Positions 33,842 to 44,771 of a stretch of 64,000 nt of DNA are shown here, one piece after another. Both the position numbers and the translations under genes were made by a program. The notes under the pieces were generated by a model, which saw only the letters and a program-made list of their open reading frames with translations, was not told where the DNA came from and did no database searches. Source of the stretch: Amphibalanus amphitrite (Eukaryota > Arthropoda > Thecostraca > Balanomorpha > Balanidae); contig NW_024881627.1 of the NCBI RefSeq assembly GCF_019059575.1, positions 682,001 to 746,000 on the forward strand, in the 5' to 3' direction. Every line of letters starts with the position of its first letter. Position 1 is the stretch's first letter.

Positions 33842-36800
33842 TCACTCCACGACGGTGCTGAGTCGCTTGAACTCCTCGACCACCTTCTCCTCCAGGAGCT
33901 GGTCGCGCTTGGTTCGCTCGAAGAAGCCGGCCCGGTGCATGACGAAGACGATGACGGCGAGCAGCAGCAGCGCTCCCAGCACCGCGAGGACGATGATCCA
34001 GACGGCCAGCGGCTGCGGCTCGAGCGCCGAGGGCAGCAGCTCGGTGGAGACGGCAGCGCGGTCCGGCCGGCGGTTCACCTCCGGCGCGATGCCGGCGCTG
34101 TTTCGGATGTGCACGAAGCCGTGTGTGACCAGGGCGGCGGCGCTGCGGCCGTCCAGCAGCGGGCGCAGCGCGCCCACGTCCAGCCGCATGCTGAGCTGCA
34201 CGGTGGCGCGCGTGGCCGTATCGGGAAACGCCACCAGCTGGCACGTCATGCGCACACACTGCACGCGCGAGCCGCTTGTACAGTTGAGCAGGTGAGTGCC
34301 GTTCGCCCGAAGCTCCTCCAGAGACACTTCTGCTTCACGTTTTCGGCGTGAAACCGTTTCGTTGTGACCTGGCTCGAGGTCTTGAACATCTGGTTTCAGT
34401 GGTCGAAAGAAGGTCATGTTCTGCAATGAGCAGCTGAACGGCCGGCCTCCTATTTGTGCCGCAGGTGGGTATATTTCCAAGAATCTGACTCTATCTCCAT
34501 CATTGTCGAAATCGACAGGGATGAGGAAGGAGATGACAGCAGCTTCCACCGGCGTCGGCAGGTATTTGAAGATCTGGTAAGTGTGATTGATAATTAGGAA
34601 GTAAGGCTCTTCTTTCTCTTCTGGTTTTCGGTCTTCCTCCTTGTGATAAAATACTTGATCCTGCACAGCTTTGCCGACTATTTCCATGTCTGCCTCACTC
34701 CGCAATCCCAGTGTGATGTTGGCGACATTATCGAGTGGATTACTTTCAACACCTGTGGACGTGACCGATACGTTGAACTTCAGACTATTGTGGTGACTGG
34801 TAACGTCTGTAACGTCAAGGCTGAGAACAAGCCTAAACTCCGATGTGTCATAGAAAGGATGTGGCTGCACAATACAAGTCACGCTGACCGAAAGCTGACC
34901 GGAACTTTGCTCTTGGCATGACGGCGGTATCCGCATCAGGGTGACCGGTGACGGCACCATTACCGTCAGGCTGGGCAGCGACGCCGGCTCGCCGCCGTTC
35001 GTCAACTTGAGCTCCAGGTCCAGCGTCTTCGTGGAACCGATGACGTAGGTGTTGCTGGTAGCAGAGAGGAAAGAGTACGCCAGTCGCAAGTCTGTGTTAC
35101 AAATTGAATCTGCTCCACACCCGACAGCAAATGGAACACTCAGCAAGGTCAGCTGTTGGTTGTCCATGTGCACGTTTGGAACGGGGCAAGAACTGCAGAA
35201 GTCGTCAATCCTCTCCAAATCGGACGGAAAGGACACCTGCCTCTTCCCTCTTCTGTTGGGTGTAGATACGGGCGAACGCTTGGAAGTGTCCGTGTTTATA
35301 ATCACTGCTTGTTCGCCTGACCGACTACTGACGCTTGACATCAGCATGTACCTCATGCTCAGCTGGATGGGCTTATTGAAGTCGATCAATGATCCCTCCA
35401 TGCGGATTGCAACAGTGTACTGCTGGCATTTTTGGTTGTCCTTCGTCACTTTCCATCTTTGTGACGTAGAGGACTCGTCCTGTCCATCCACAACCAAAAC
35501 GCTCTGAGCGTGAAAAGATTCCACCTTCAAAGTGACGTTGACAGCAACTATGGGTGGTACGTATTGACCGTGAAATGTCAGACACGCCTGCACCTCGAAC
35601 TCCCTGGTGTCCGCCTCCAGCTTCTCTGGCTGGGCGGACAGTGTGGCGGCGAACTGAAGCACGGGTCGGGTGCGCAGCAGCACAGCGTCGCCGCTGGCGT
35701 AAGACCCCACGGCCACGTCCGGGTACCGGTTGCCGTCCACGTCCACGCCCCGCGAGAGGCTGATGCCGAAGCCGCGCAGGTCGGCGTTGAGCTCGCTGGC
35801 GGCGATCCGCTGTGAGGCCGTGGTGACAAAGTCTCCCGGTCCGCCCCGGAACACGTACACGGCACCCCGGCCGTCCTCCTCGTAAGGGGCACCGACGGCG
35901 AAATCGAAGAAGCTGTCGTTGTCGATGTCACCCAAAGAAGCCAGAGTACTGCCGAAACGTGCGCGCAGCGCTCCGCGGCCCACTGTCGTACGAGCCGACT
36001 TGAACTGGGCGCGGTCCGAGTTAATGTAGACGTAGATTCGTCCATGCTCGAAGGCGCTGCCTTCGCCGAAAAGTGGTGCTCCGACAACCACATCGCTCAG
36101 ACCGTCTCCGTTCAGGTCCACGGCCAACACCGCGGCGCCGAAGTACTCGCCGACTGTGGATCCTTCCCAGGTCATCATGATTTCGTACGGCTCGTACACA
36201 TTGCGTGGGAAGTCGAACAGCAACACGCTGCCCTTTCCATCCGCAGCCCGCGGCGCACCGGCCACATACACAGTCGACTTTGTTGAGCTGAAGAACCTGC
36301 CAGATCCAACAGAATAGCCTAGGTAATCATATCTGTTGAACTGTTCAGTCACGAATGGATTTGGAATGATGAGCTCGCTGAGATCGTTGGCTTGTCGCCT
36401 CCGTCGCTGTCTTCCGCCGCCTTCTTCCGTCTCCTCGAAGGCGCTGTACCTGATCAGGGTGCCCGTCCAGTCGAAGACGCCCGGCGCTCCGAGGATCAGC
36501 TCGCGCCCGTTGTCGGGGAAGTGCACTGATGTGCCGGCCTGGCCGTACGAGTAGTAGTACACGTGGCGGTACTTGTAGGTATCCGGCAGCTGGAAACTCT
36601 GTTTGGTGGTTTCGTACAGCGGGACAAACTTCTGAAACGTGTTGTCGCCAACGAGAGCATCAGCCAGGTAGCAGACTCCGTTGCCCAGGTACTGGTTGGA
36701 ATAGTGCCTGTTTCGCCAGCGGAAGCCGCTGACGGCGAGCCTGCCGGTGCCGCCTGGCTCGGCGTCCATGGCGCCTCCCAGCCAGCCCTGGTCCTTCAGG

Positions 36801-37198
36801 TCCGTGTACAGCCGCTGTCGGTTAACGTCGTTACCAGTCGGATCGACGAGGACCTCCTGGCAGGCGGCGCCGCGACGCAGCGGACACTTGAACACGGCGC
36901 CCGGCTCGAGGACGCGTGAAGGCGGGTTTAGGCCCAGGGTGGAATTGGCACGCGGCGCGCCCGCGAGCAGCCAGGGCCCGTCGCCCATGCCGACGCCAGC
37001 CAGACTGACTGAGTAGCCGAAGTAGGTGTCTGCGCGCGTCTGCCGGCCGGTCGGGTCGGTCACCGGGCCGCGGAAGATCACCGGATGTGCCGTGTCCACG
37101 TTGAAGCCGGTGGTTAATGGAGACACCATCAGCAGCAACACCAACTCTAGCACCGGCACCGGCACCGGTGCAGCTCGCACTACACGCGGAAACGCCAT
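33842..37198 (-). CDS. Integrin alpha chain A (PS-like), single exon
   Basis: About 1118 residues, open from ATG (37198) to TGA (33842-33844). The start chosen is the Met of MAFPRVV, 22 codons inside the longest frame, because the right-hand paralogue starts at the same peptide and similarity stops there. Order: hydrophobic signal peptide; seven-bladed FG-GAP propeller with Ca-binding loops DLNGDGLSD, DIDNDSFFD and DVDGNRYPD; thigh and calf beta domains; basic cleavage site SRRKR before the light chain; one membrane helix (VWIIVLAVLGALLLLAVIV); short tail GFFERTKRDQLLEE. No I domain is inserted. Integrin alpha chains pair with a beta chain at the plasma membrane to bind matrix ligands. Oddities: no introns over 3.3 kb, GFFER in place of GFFKR, and an extra basic stretch RQRRRRQ in a propeller loop. 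Which PS subtype it is cannot be decided by eye. Confidence 0.93.
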   Translation of the reverse strand: MAFPRVVRAAPVPVPVLELVLLLMVSPLTTGFNVDTAHPVIFRGPVTDPTGRQTRADTYFGYSVSLAGVGMGDGPWLLAGAPRANSTLGLNPPSRVLEPGAVFKCPLRRGAACQEVLVDPTGNDVNRQRLYTDLKDQGWLGGAMDAEPGGTGRLAVSGFRWRNRHYSNQYLGNGVCYLADALVGDNTFQKFVPLYETTKQSFQLPDTYKYRHVYYYSYGQAGTSVHFPDNGRELILGAPGVFDWTGTLIRYSAFEETEEGGGRQRRRRQANDLSELIIPNPFVTEQFNRYDYLGYSVGSGRFFSSTKSTVYVAGAPRAADGKGSVLLFDFPRNVYEPYEIMMTWEGSTVGEYFGAAVLAVDLNGDGLSDVVVGAPLFGEGSAFEHGRIYVYINSDRAQFKSARTTVGRGALRARFGSTLASLGDIDNDSFFDFAVGAPYEEDGRGAVYVFRGGPGDFVTTASQRIAASELNADLRGFGISLSRGVDVDGNRYPDVAVGSYASGDAVLLRTRPVLQFAATLSAQPEKLEADTREFEVQACLTFHGQYVPPIVAVNVTLKVESFHAQSVLVVDGQDESSTSQRWKVTKDNQKCQQYTVAIRMEGSLIDFNKPIQLSMRYMLMSSVSSRSGEQAVIINTDTSKRSPVSTPNRRGKRQVSFPSDLERIDDFCSSCPVPNVHMDNQQLTLLSVPFAVGCGADSICNTDLRLAYSFLSATSNTYVIGSTKTLDLELKLTNGGEPASLPSLTVMVPSPVTLMRIPPSCQEQSSGQLSVSVTCIVQPHPFYDTSEFRLVLSLDVTDVTSHHNSLKFNVSVTSTGVESNPLDNVANITLGLRSEADMEIVGKAVQDQVFYHKEEDRKPEEKEEPYFLIINHTYQIFKYLPTPVEAAVISFLIPVDFDNDGDRVRFLEIYPPAAQIGGRPFSCSLQNMTFFRPLKPDVQDLEPGHNETVSRRKREAEVSLEELRANGTHLLNCTSGSRVQCVRMTCQLVAFPDTATRATVQLSMRLDVGALRPLLDGRSAAALVTHGFVHIRNSAGIAPEVNRRPDRAAVSTELLPSALEPQPLAVWIIVLAVLGALLLLAVIVFVMHRAGFFERTKRDQLLEEKVVEEFKRLSTVVE

Positions 37199-37269
37199 CA
37201 AGACACCGTCGCCTGGCCAGCCCGACTCGCGCCGCGCCACAACGTCTTCTGCTGCTGGCGGCACGGATG

Positions 37270-38745
37270 TCAGCTCCGATAACGATTGCCGCCGCCTCCT
37301 GGAAATGGCTACCGGATGTGCCGACTCCGTATCTGTTGGAACAGCTGCCCATTCCCTGCTGCTGCCCCGCCCGTCGCCACTGCCACTGTCGTATCGCGTC
37401 TGCTAGTTACATTGCCGCACCACCACAACCTGTCGCTGAGTCACCTTGCTACTCAGACTGGATTGTGGGGCACACCACACGTCGGGCTCACCAATGTTCA
37501 ATGATAATGAGACTTATGCACATTAAACCAGAGTTGGAGGACATGACTTGTTGCGTGTTCATTAACTGATGAAAGCCGGTCTAAAAAGACCCAAGTCATA
37601 GAACATAAGGCTTAAAAGAAAGTATTGGTGAAAAGCCAACGAAAAAATCAAACAATGGCACAAGCGGAACGTCGAGTGAACCAAGAGTTCATTCGCCCAA
37701 CCAATCCTGCCTAGGCGCAGTGCGTACACATGGAAAACTAAGAGCCTGGCCGGAGAGCGGGACGCCGAACGACCGTTGTGCGCGAGAATTCAGCGGCAAG
37801 ATGTCGCTGCGGAGCGGCGGCGAGGAGCGGACAATGTGCAAAGCGCTGGGACGTCACAGACTACATACGTCACGGTTACTCCAGGTTACCCCGCCGCGGT
37901 TCGCCGCAGTGGAGAGGGGCGACGGCTCGGCGCGGGGCACCACATCTTCATGTGGAGCAGGTATAAGGCTCAGTCTTACAGTCAACGTAATTGAAAACGC
38001 ATATCTTCATGTCATGATGTTGAAGGCACATTGGTGGAGTATTCCGGCTACGTGCGCTGGTGTCACTTGGTCACATTGTCGGTATGATGTCACTTTGTCG
38101 GTACGATGGTTTGTTCTTGGTTGCACGTGTCGAAGTGAAGACTTGTTCCTAATCTCAAACGCCGCTGCGGCGAGGCTAGTTTATCGAGCAAACAAACAAA
38201 CGGAGCACGACCTTCGGAACGTTTCAGCATAAAAGTAAATAAAGTCGCTCACTCACAATCGGTGGTCAGATCATCACGGCTGCGAGTTGTGACAGAGCTC
38301 CACGCAGCAGAACCACCGGGTACCAGGGTCAGCCCAAACCAAATGCATCATGAAATAATGAGACATACATACTCAGCTACTTATCATTGCCGGAAAGTGT
38401 GAGGGCCAATAAATGGGGAGCTTTATTAGATACAATACACAAATAAACCAATTGTCTCGTCACTCGTGCTTTAGGATAGTTTGATTCTAATAACGTCATG
38501 TGATTTCCCTTCATATTTCATTCTCCATTACAGTATTTTGCGGATACCAACCTAATAACTAGATAATTGCATTGTAGCTTTGTTACGATTTGGTTGGTTG
38601 AGCTCACTTTAGCATCACAAGCAAATAAGACGGAAGACGTTTTAGCAAACATAATGTGTGTAGAATTGTAGAGTAGGTACATAGGTGTGAGTGACGAATG
38701 CACAGAACATGTCGCCAAGCACCTGTCCCAGACCTATTACAAGCT
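37270..38745. other. Upstream flank of integrin A, no gene seen
   Basis: No clear TATA box or 5' exon. Similarity to the other integrin's upstream region ends at the start codon, so the two promoters are not recent copies of each other. Confidence 0.4.
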
Positions 38746-39469
38746 GGAGCCAACTGGCCACTGGCGGATCCAGGCTTGCGTTTTGGGGGGGGCCAACTCA
38801 TGCAGGAGCCAAACCTAGGGTACCCCCAAATCCTGTTTTCTCATCGGATTTAGGCCACTTATTTTTCGTCACAGCCCTGACACTATGAATATTTTTTTTT
38901 ACTAAAAATAAAAAATATATAAATGGTAGCCCACCCGACCCATGCCTTTATATTACTTTGTAAACACTTACCATTGCTTTTGTTGACCAGTTAACCCGCT
39001 TCGAGTCAGTGCTTGGGTCCCTTTGCGGGCCGGGAGGTGGTAAAACACCCCCTGTCTAACTCGGCTCCTGGGCCACGCACTGATTGAACTATGTTTCATT
39101 ATCGTTTGGGGGAGGGGGCAAACGGGCCACTTTAGGCCTCTGGGAAGGGGGCATGACCCTCAATGCCCCCTCCCTGGATCCGCCAGTGTAAGAGACCATT
39201 GGAGCTGCAGTTGGGTACCTCAGACGTCAGGGTACGCCCTCAGATGTATAGGACTCGAGTGGAGACCTCTTATGCTCTAGTGGACTGAAAGGACCCAAAG
39301 GAGCCCGTCTAGGGCTCCCGGAGATAGACGTGGGCCCTCAGGAGCCCGCCAGAGCCCCCAATGAGGGATAAGTGAGGGATACCAAGTGCCTGCAATTGCA
39401 TATTGCATAAGCCATAACGTATCAGTGGCAGATCCAAGGGGGGCCACATGAGTCATGACCCCCTTGGTG

Positions 39470-40140
39470 CCCGGGGGCACCACAGGCCTGTCAGGGGCAC
39501 CATCGACCTAGCAGGGGCACCGGGCACCACCAGCCCGCCAGGGGCACCACAGGCCTAGCAAGGGCACCACGGGCCTGTGAGGGGCCCCACAGGCTTGTCA
39601 GGGGCACCCCAGGTCTGTCAGGGACACCAGAGACCTGCCAGGGGCACCACCGGCCTCGCAGGGGCACCATGGGTCTGTCAGGGGCACCAGAGGCCTAGCA
39701 GGGGTACCATAGGCCTTACAGGGGCACCACCGGCCTTGCAGGGGCACCTTGGGCCTGTCAGGGGCACCATAGTCCTGTCAGGGCCCAGGGGCACCAGCGG
39801 CCTAGCAGGGGTATCACAGGCCTGCCAGGGGCACCACCGGTCTAGCAGGGACACCACCGGCCTCGCAGGGGCACCATGGGCCTGTCAGAGGCCCCATCGG
39901 CCTCGCAGGGGCACCACCGGCCTCGCAGGCATCACGGCATCACGCAGGGGCACCTTGGGCCTGTCGGGGGCATCACGGGTCTGTTGGGGGCACTTTAGGC
40001 TTGTCAGGGGCACCACAGTCCTGTCAGGTCCCAGGGGCATCAGCAGCCTAGCAGGGGCACCCTAGGCCCGCCAGAGGCACCACAGGCCTGCCAGGGTCCA
40101 GGGGCACCACGGGCCTGCTGTCAGGGGCACCTCAGGCTCC
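39470..40140. repeat. 20 bp minisatellite, copy 1
   Basis: More than thirty units of the GGGGCACCACAGGCCTGTCA type, giving artefactual Gly-Ala-Pro-rich frames. Confidence 0.85.
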
Positions 40141-41180
40141 CGTGCCCCCCCCCCCTGGATCCGCCAGTGATGCCACACCACGCGAAACACCGCCAACTAC
40201 CAGCTGCCGCGCCATAAACACGTGCCAACCAGTCTTTTTTTTTGAAGGTGGCGACTCCGCTCGCGCGACTTTTGACTGACCCTCACTGCTACCATATTGC
40301 CTCCATATTATGCTGTGGAAAGCTTTTCTTCACCAAGTGGCTAAAAACCTCCATCAAGGTGTATTTTCTTAGCAATTTTTCTGACGTTTTGGGGGGGGGC
40401 CAAACAGGCCACTTTAGGCCTTTGGGGGGGGCCATGGCCCTAAATGCCCCCCCCTGGATCCGCCAGTGCCACTGGCGGATCCAGGCTTGCGTTTTGGGGG
40501 GGGCCAACTCATGCAGGAGCCAAACCTAGGGTACCCCCAAATCCTGTTTTCTCATCGGATTTAGGCCACTTATTTTTCGTCACAGCCCTGACACTATGAA
40601 TATTTTTTTTTACTAAAAATAAAAAATATATAAATGGTAGCCCACCCGACCCATGCCTTTATATTACTTTGTAAACACTTACCATTGCTTTTGTTGACCA
40701 GTTAACCCGCTTCGAGTCAGTGCTTGGGTCCCTTTGCGGGCCGGGAGGTGGTAAAACACCCCCTGTCTAACTCGGCTCCTGGGCCACGCACTGATTGAAC
40801 TATGTTTCATTATCGTTTGGGGGAGGGGGCAAACGGGCCACTTTAGGCCTCTGGGAAGGGGGCATGACCCTCAATGCCCCCTCCCTGGATCCGCCAGTGT
40901 AAGAGACCATTGGAGCTGCAGTTGGGTACCTCAGACGTCAGGGTACGCCCTCAGATGTATAGGACTCGAGTGGAGACCTCTTATGCTCTAGTGGACTGAA
41001 AGGACCCAAAGGAGCCCGTCTAGGGCTCCCGGAGATAGACGTGGGCCCTCAGGAGCCCGCCAGAGCCCCCAATGAGGGATAAGTGAGGGATACCAAGTGC
41101 CTGCAATTGCATATTGCATAAGCCATAACGTATCAGTGGCAGATCCAAGGGGGGCCACATGAGTCATGACCCCCTTGGTG

Positions 41181-41851
41181 CCCGGGGGCACCACAGGCCT
41201 GTCAGGGGCACCATCGACCTAGCAGGGGCACCGGGCACCACCAGCCCGCCAGGGGCACCACAGGCCTAGCAAGGGCACCACGGGCCTGTGAGGGGCCCCA
41301 CAGGCTTGTCAGGGGCACCCCAGGTCTGTCAGGGACACCAGAGACCTGCCAGGGGCACCACCGGCCTCGCAGGGGCACCATGGGTCTGTCAGGGGCACCA
41401 GAGGCCTAGCAGGGGTACCATAGGCCTTACAGGGGCACCACCGGCCTTGCAGGGGCACCTTGGGCCTGTCAGGGGCACCATAGTCCTGTCAGGGCCCAGG
41501 GGCACCAGCGGCCTAGCAGGGGTATCACAGGCCTGCCAGGGGCACCACCGGTCTAGCAGGGACACCACCGGCCTCGCAGGGGCACCATGGGCCTGTCAGA
41601 GGCCCCATCGGCCTCGCAGGGGCACCACCGGCCTCGCAGGCATCACGGCATCACGCAGGGGCACCTTGGGCCTGTCGGGGGCATCACGGGTCTGTTGGGG
41701 GCACTTTAGGCTTGTCAGGGGCACCACAGTCCTGTCAGGTCCCAGGGGCATCAGCAGCCTAGCAGGGGCACCCTAGGCCCGCCAGAGGCACCACAGGCCT
41801 GCCAGGGTCCAGGGGCACCACGGGCCTGCTGTCAGGGGCACCTCAGGCTCC
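41181..41851. repeat. 20 bp minisatellite, copy 2
   Basis: Same array as at 39470-40140, displaced by exactly 1711 bases and apparently identical along its length. Confidence 0.85.
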
Positions 41852-42189
41852 CGTGCCCCCCCCCCCTGGATCCGCCAGTGATGCCACACCACGCGAAACA
41901 CCGCCAACTACCAGCTGCCGCGCCATAAACACGTGCCAACCAGTCTTTTTTTTTGAAGGTGGCGACTCCGCTCGCGCGACTTTTGACTGACCCTCACTGC
42001 TACCATATTGCCTCCATATTATGCTGTGGAAAGCTTTTCTTCACCAAGTGGCTAAAAACCTCCATCAAGGTGTATTTTCTTAGCAATTTTTCTGACGTTT
42101 TGGGGGGGGGGCCAAACAGGCCACTTTAGGCCTTTGGGGGGGGCCATGGCCCTAAATGCCCCCCCCCTGGATCCGCCAGTGCAACTGGC

Positions 42190-44770
42190 TGGCCGTCCAA
42201 CTGAGAGTTGACGCCCGCCGTCCTCTGGAGCACGCCTTGGTGCTTTGTCCTTGCGTCGGTGGCGCGTGGGGCGGCGCGCGCGCCGGGAATGTCGCACCCC
42301 GCCGCGCCGCGCGCCAGCGACCCGTCCACGACCCACGCAGAAGACGTCAACCGGTCGCTATCGGGCACCGATCGGCGGCCGGCGCCGGCGGGGGCCCCGG
42401 CTGCCGCCCACCCCTTTATTTGTACCCGTCGCCACCACAATGCCGGCTGTCAGTGGCACGGAACGGAGCGCGTGCCTCGCCGTCCGCTCGGCGCCGCCTT
42501 CCGAGCGGCATCGCTCGAATACCGGGACGAGCTCGGCTCACCAACGGGACCAGCACGCTGAGTGTGCCCGACGCTCGATTCAGGATAACTTGAGAGAACG
42601 AACAGTCTGATTTGTCCGATTCTTCAGTTAAACCCTACAGCGTGGGCCAACCAGTTCTGCCTCCCGTCGGGGTAACCGATCCAGACAGATCTCTTCCCGG
42701 CTACGGCCGGCGGGTTATCCGCTCCAGACGAATCACTCCCCGTTCTGCGGGGGTCGGCTGTTTCGCTCCAGATCGGTCCGCTCCCGGACCCTATCTGATC
42801 CTATCTGTGCTGACAAATGGTGGCAGAGGGACCCCGCGGAGGGAAGCTCTGGCCTCTCCGACAGGTCTGACCGCACGGCCGACCGTCTCAGTTTCGACTG
42901 TTCATTTCTCAGGCGCCTGCCGCCAGGCCAGTGCGCCGCCATCTACACCAGGAAGCAGGATACCACCGTCCACGAGAGCTAGTTAAACACGGTATCGGCG
43001 CTGAAGTCGCCTCAGCACCCTGCCCATATCATAGGGGTCATATCTCGACTCCCGGAATCCACTTATGATAGATGCTTCAAGCGCGAGTAATAGCAATGCA
43101 TCGATACCGTGAAAAAACTCCTTGGTCATCACATTGACCTATAATACCTACCTAATACCTGACCTACTTATTATAGGTCAATGGGTCATCACTCACACAT
43201 CTGCAAGGAACTGTGTACTTGTACATACGTGTAACTGTAGGTAGGTATGGATGACGCTAAATTCGTACAACATGTCGCAGCGGAAATGCGGGTCATGGAC
43301 CAGTTAGCTCGTCATTCTGATTAGACACACATAGCCGGCGAAAATTGTTAGTTGTCATGGACATTGGCCAGTCAAGTTAACGGTGTTGGCCGTTGGGAGT
43401 ACTCATTTCATGCCTATGTTGAAAGAAAAATCAAGTCTTTGCAGGCTTTTACTCGCATTGCTCTAGAGCTGTTGATAAGGTAATATTGGATAAATTAAAC
43501 ACTAGAATCACTTCTTCCACGATATGGAAACATCAGTCCACCGTCCATTCAATTTGCATACTTTTTGTTCATTTTAATGTCCGTATTTCTGGCCTCTGAA
43601 TTTGCAAGACTACCGGGCTTTATGCAAACTCCGTAACTTGCTGCTATAAAACTGACCATATTTTATTCTATGCCACCTCTCGCATTCAGCAGAACAAACA
43701 TGTTTATTGCGACTGACTGAGACTCGCGCAGCTGTCAATGCCGGGTCTTCGTCCGAGAGGTTCGGCTGCGTCGGCGCGCGCAGCGCTGTAAAATCGGCCG
43801 CTCTTTGTCGCCGCTCGCGACGGCCAGACGTCACTAAAATCCTCCACCGACCGGCCGCCAATGGATTCCGCCATTTCATTTCAATTTCCCGCCGATACGC
43901 ATTCGGTCGAGGTTTATGCGCTTGCGTCCCATTCAGTGGCGATAAACGATCTAATTTGATTTGATTTTACGAGGCCGGCGCTACATTGTGGCTGGGCGAG
44001 GAATGCGTCTGTCGGCGGCCTATCGTGTTGGTGATCGCGCCCCAACCCTTTGACGGGAAGCCCGGGCGGCCACCTGGGCCGGTGACGATCTAAAACGGAG
44101 CGGCCCGACGGAGACGCGACCGGGCGAGAGGAAACAGACCGGGTGACGCGAATGGACGTAACGATATCGTCAGAACTAAAGATGCTACCTCGTAAGCCCA
44201 GCTCCCGACCAAGGAAAGAGTCTAACCAAGAGATAATATTTGTTCATCGCAGCACTTACGAAAAAATCTTCTTTTTTGGCACGCAAAGACACTTCACATG
44301 GCTTCAATTCAAATCCTCAATGGTGGCGACGATGGTGGTGGGACTCGCGTTCAACAATTCATCGTCAGAAAACGAGCCGTTGGGACATATTTGCCAGATT
44401 TGCTTATGAAGTAGGATTTGGAAAGTCAAGTGTTTTCAAGTAAAGCCGTGCTTAATCATCACAAAATGTTTTGAAAATGCTAGGCGAAATGTAAAAATAA
44501 TTGGTCGTAGCTGCGAAAAATTCGACGTAGGCAAGCTGCTACGTGTTACTCCTGGATAACTCATATTCCTTCCTGTTTTGCACAGCGCTTCCTGCTGATC
44601 CTATCCGTTTTTGAGGGGGCTGACATCACGTTCGTCTGAGAGTCACTGCTCCGTATCTGTCGAGTGCCGGTATCACGCTATCAGTGGCCGGCTCATATCC
44701 GGTAGAACGGAGTCGTGGTGCGAGGCGATATCAGGCGCCGCCAGTTCTCTGTCAACACCAGCCGTCTCTA
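42190..44770. other. Upstream flank of integrin B, no gene seen
   Basis: GC-rich to about 43000, then mixed. A small hairpin (TGACCTATAATA/TATTATAGGTCA) lies at 43134-43182. No exon or promoter element I can defend. Confidence 0.4.
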
Positions 44771-44771
44771 C

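Larger units (their letters stand above)
38759..42181. mobile_element. Tandem dimer of a 1.7 kb hAT-like element
   Basis: Two head-to-tail copies of about 1711 bp (38759-40468 and 40470-42181), nearly identical over the whole length, are separated by a single C. Each begins CACTGGCGGATCCAGG and ends CCTGGATCCGCCAGTG. Only the outer borders carry the 8 bp target duplication CAACTGGC (38751-38758 and 42182-42189), so the dimer behaves as one insertion. Extra internal ends (at 39189, about 39423 and 40168 in copy 1) show nested sub-elements. A 20 bp minisatellite lies in each copy. No transposase frame. Confidence 0.85.

Noticed and set aside
39577..41776. Two identical 162-codon Gly/Thr/Leu-rich frames 1711 bases apart
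   Set aside because: Artefacts of the 20 bp minisatellite inside the duplicated hAT-like element.
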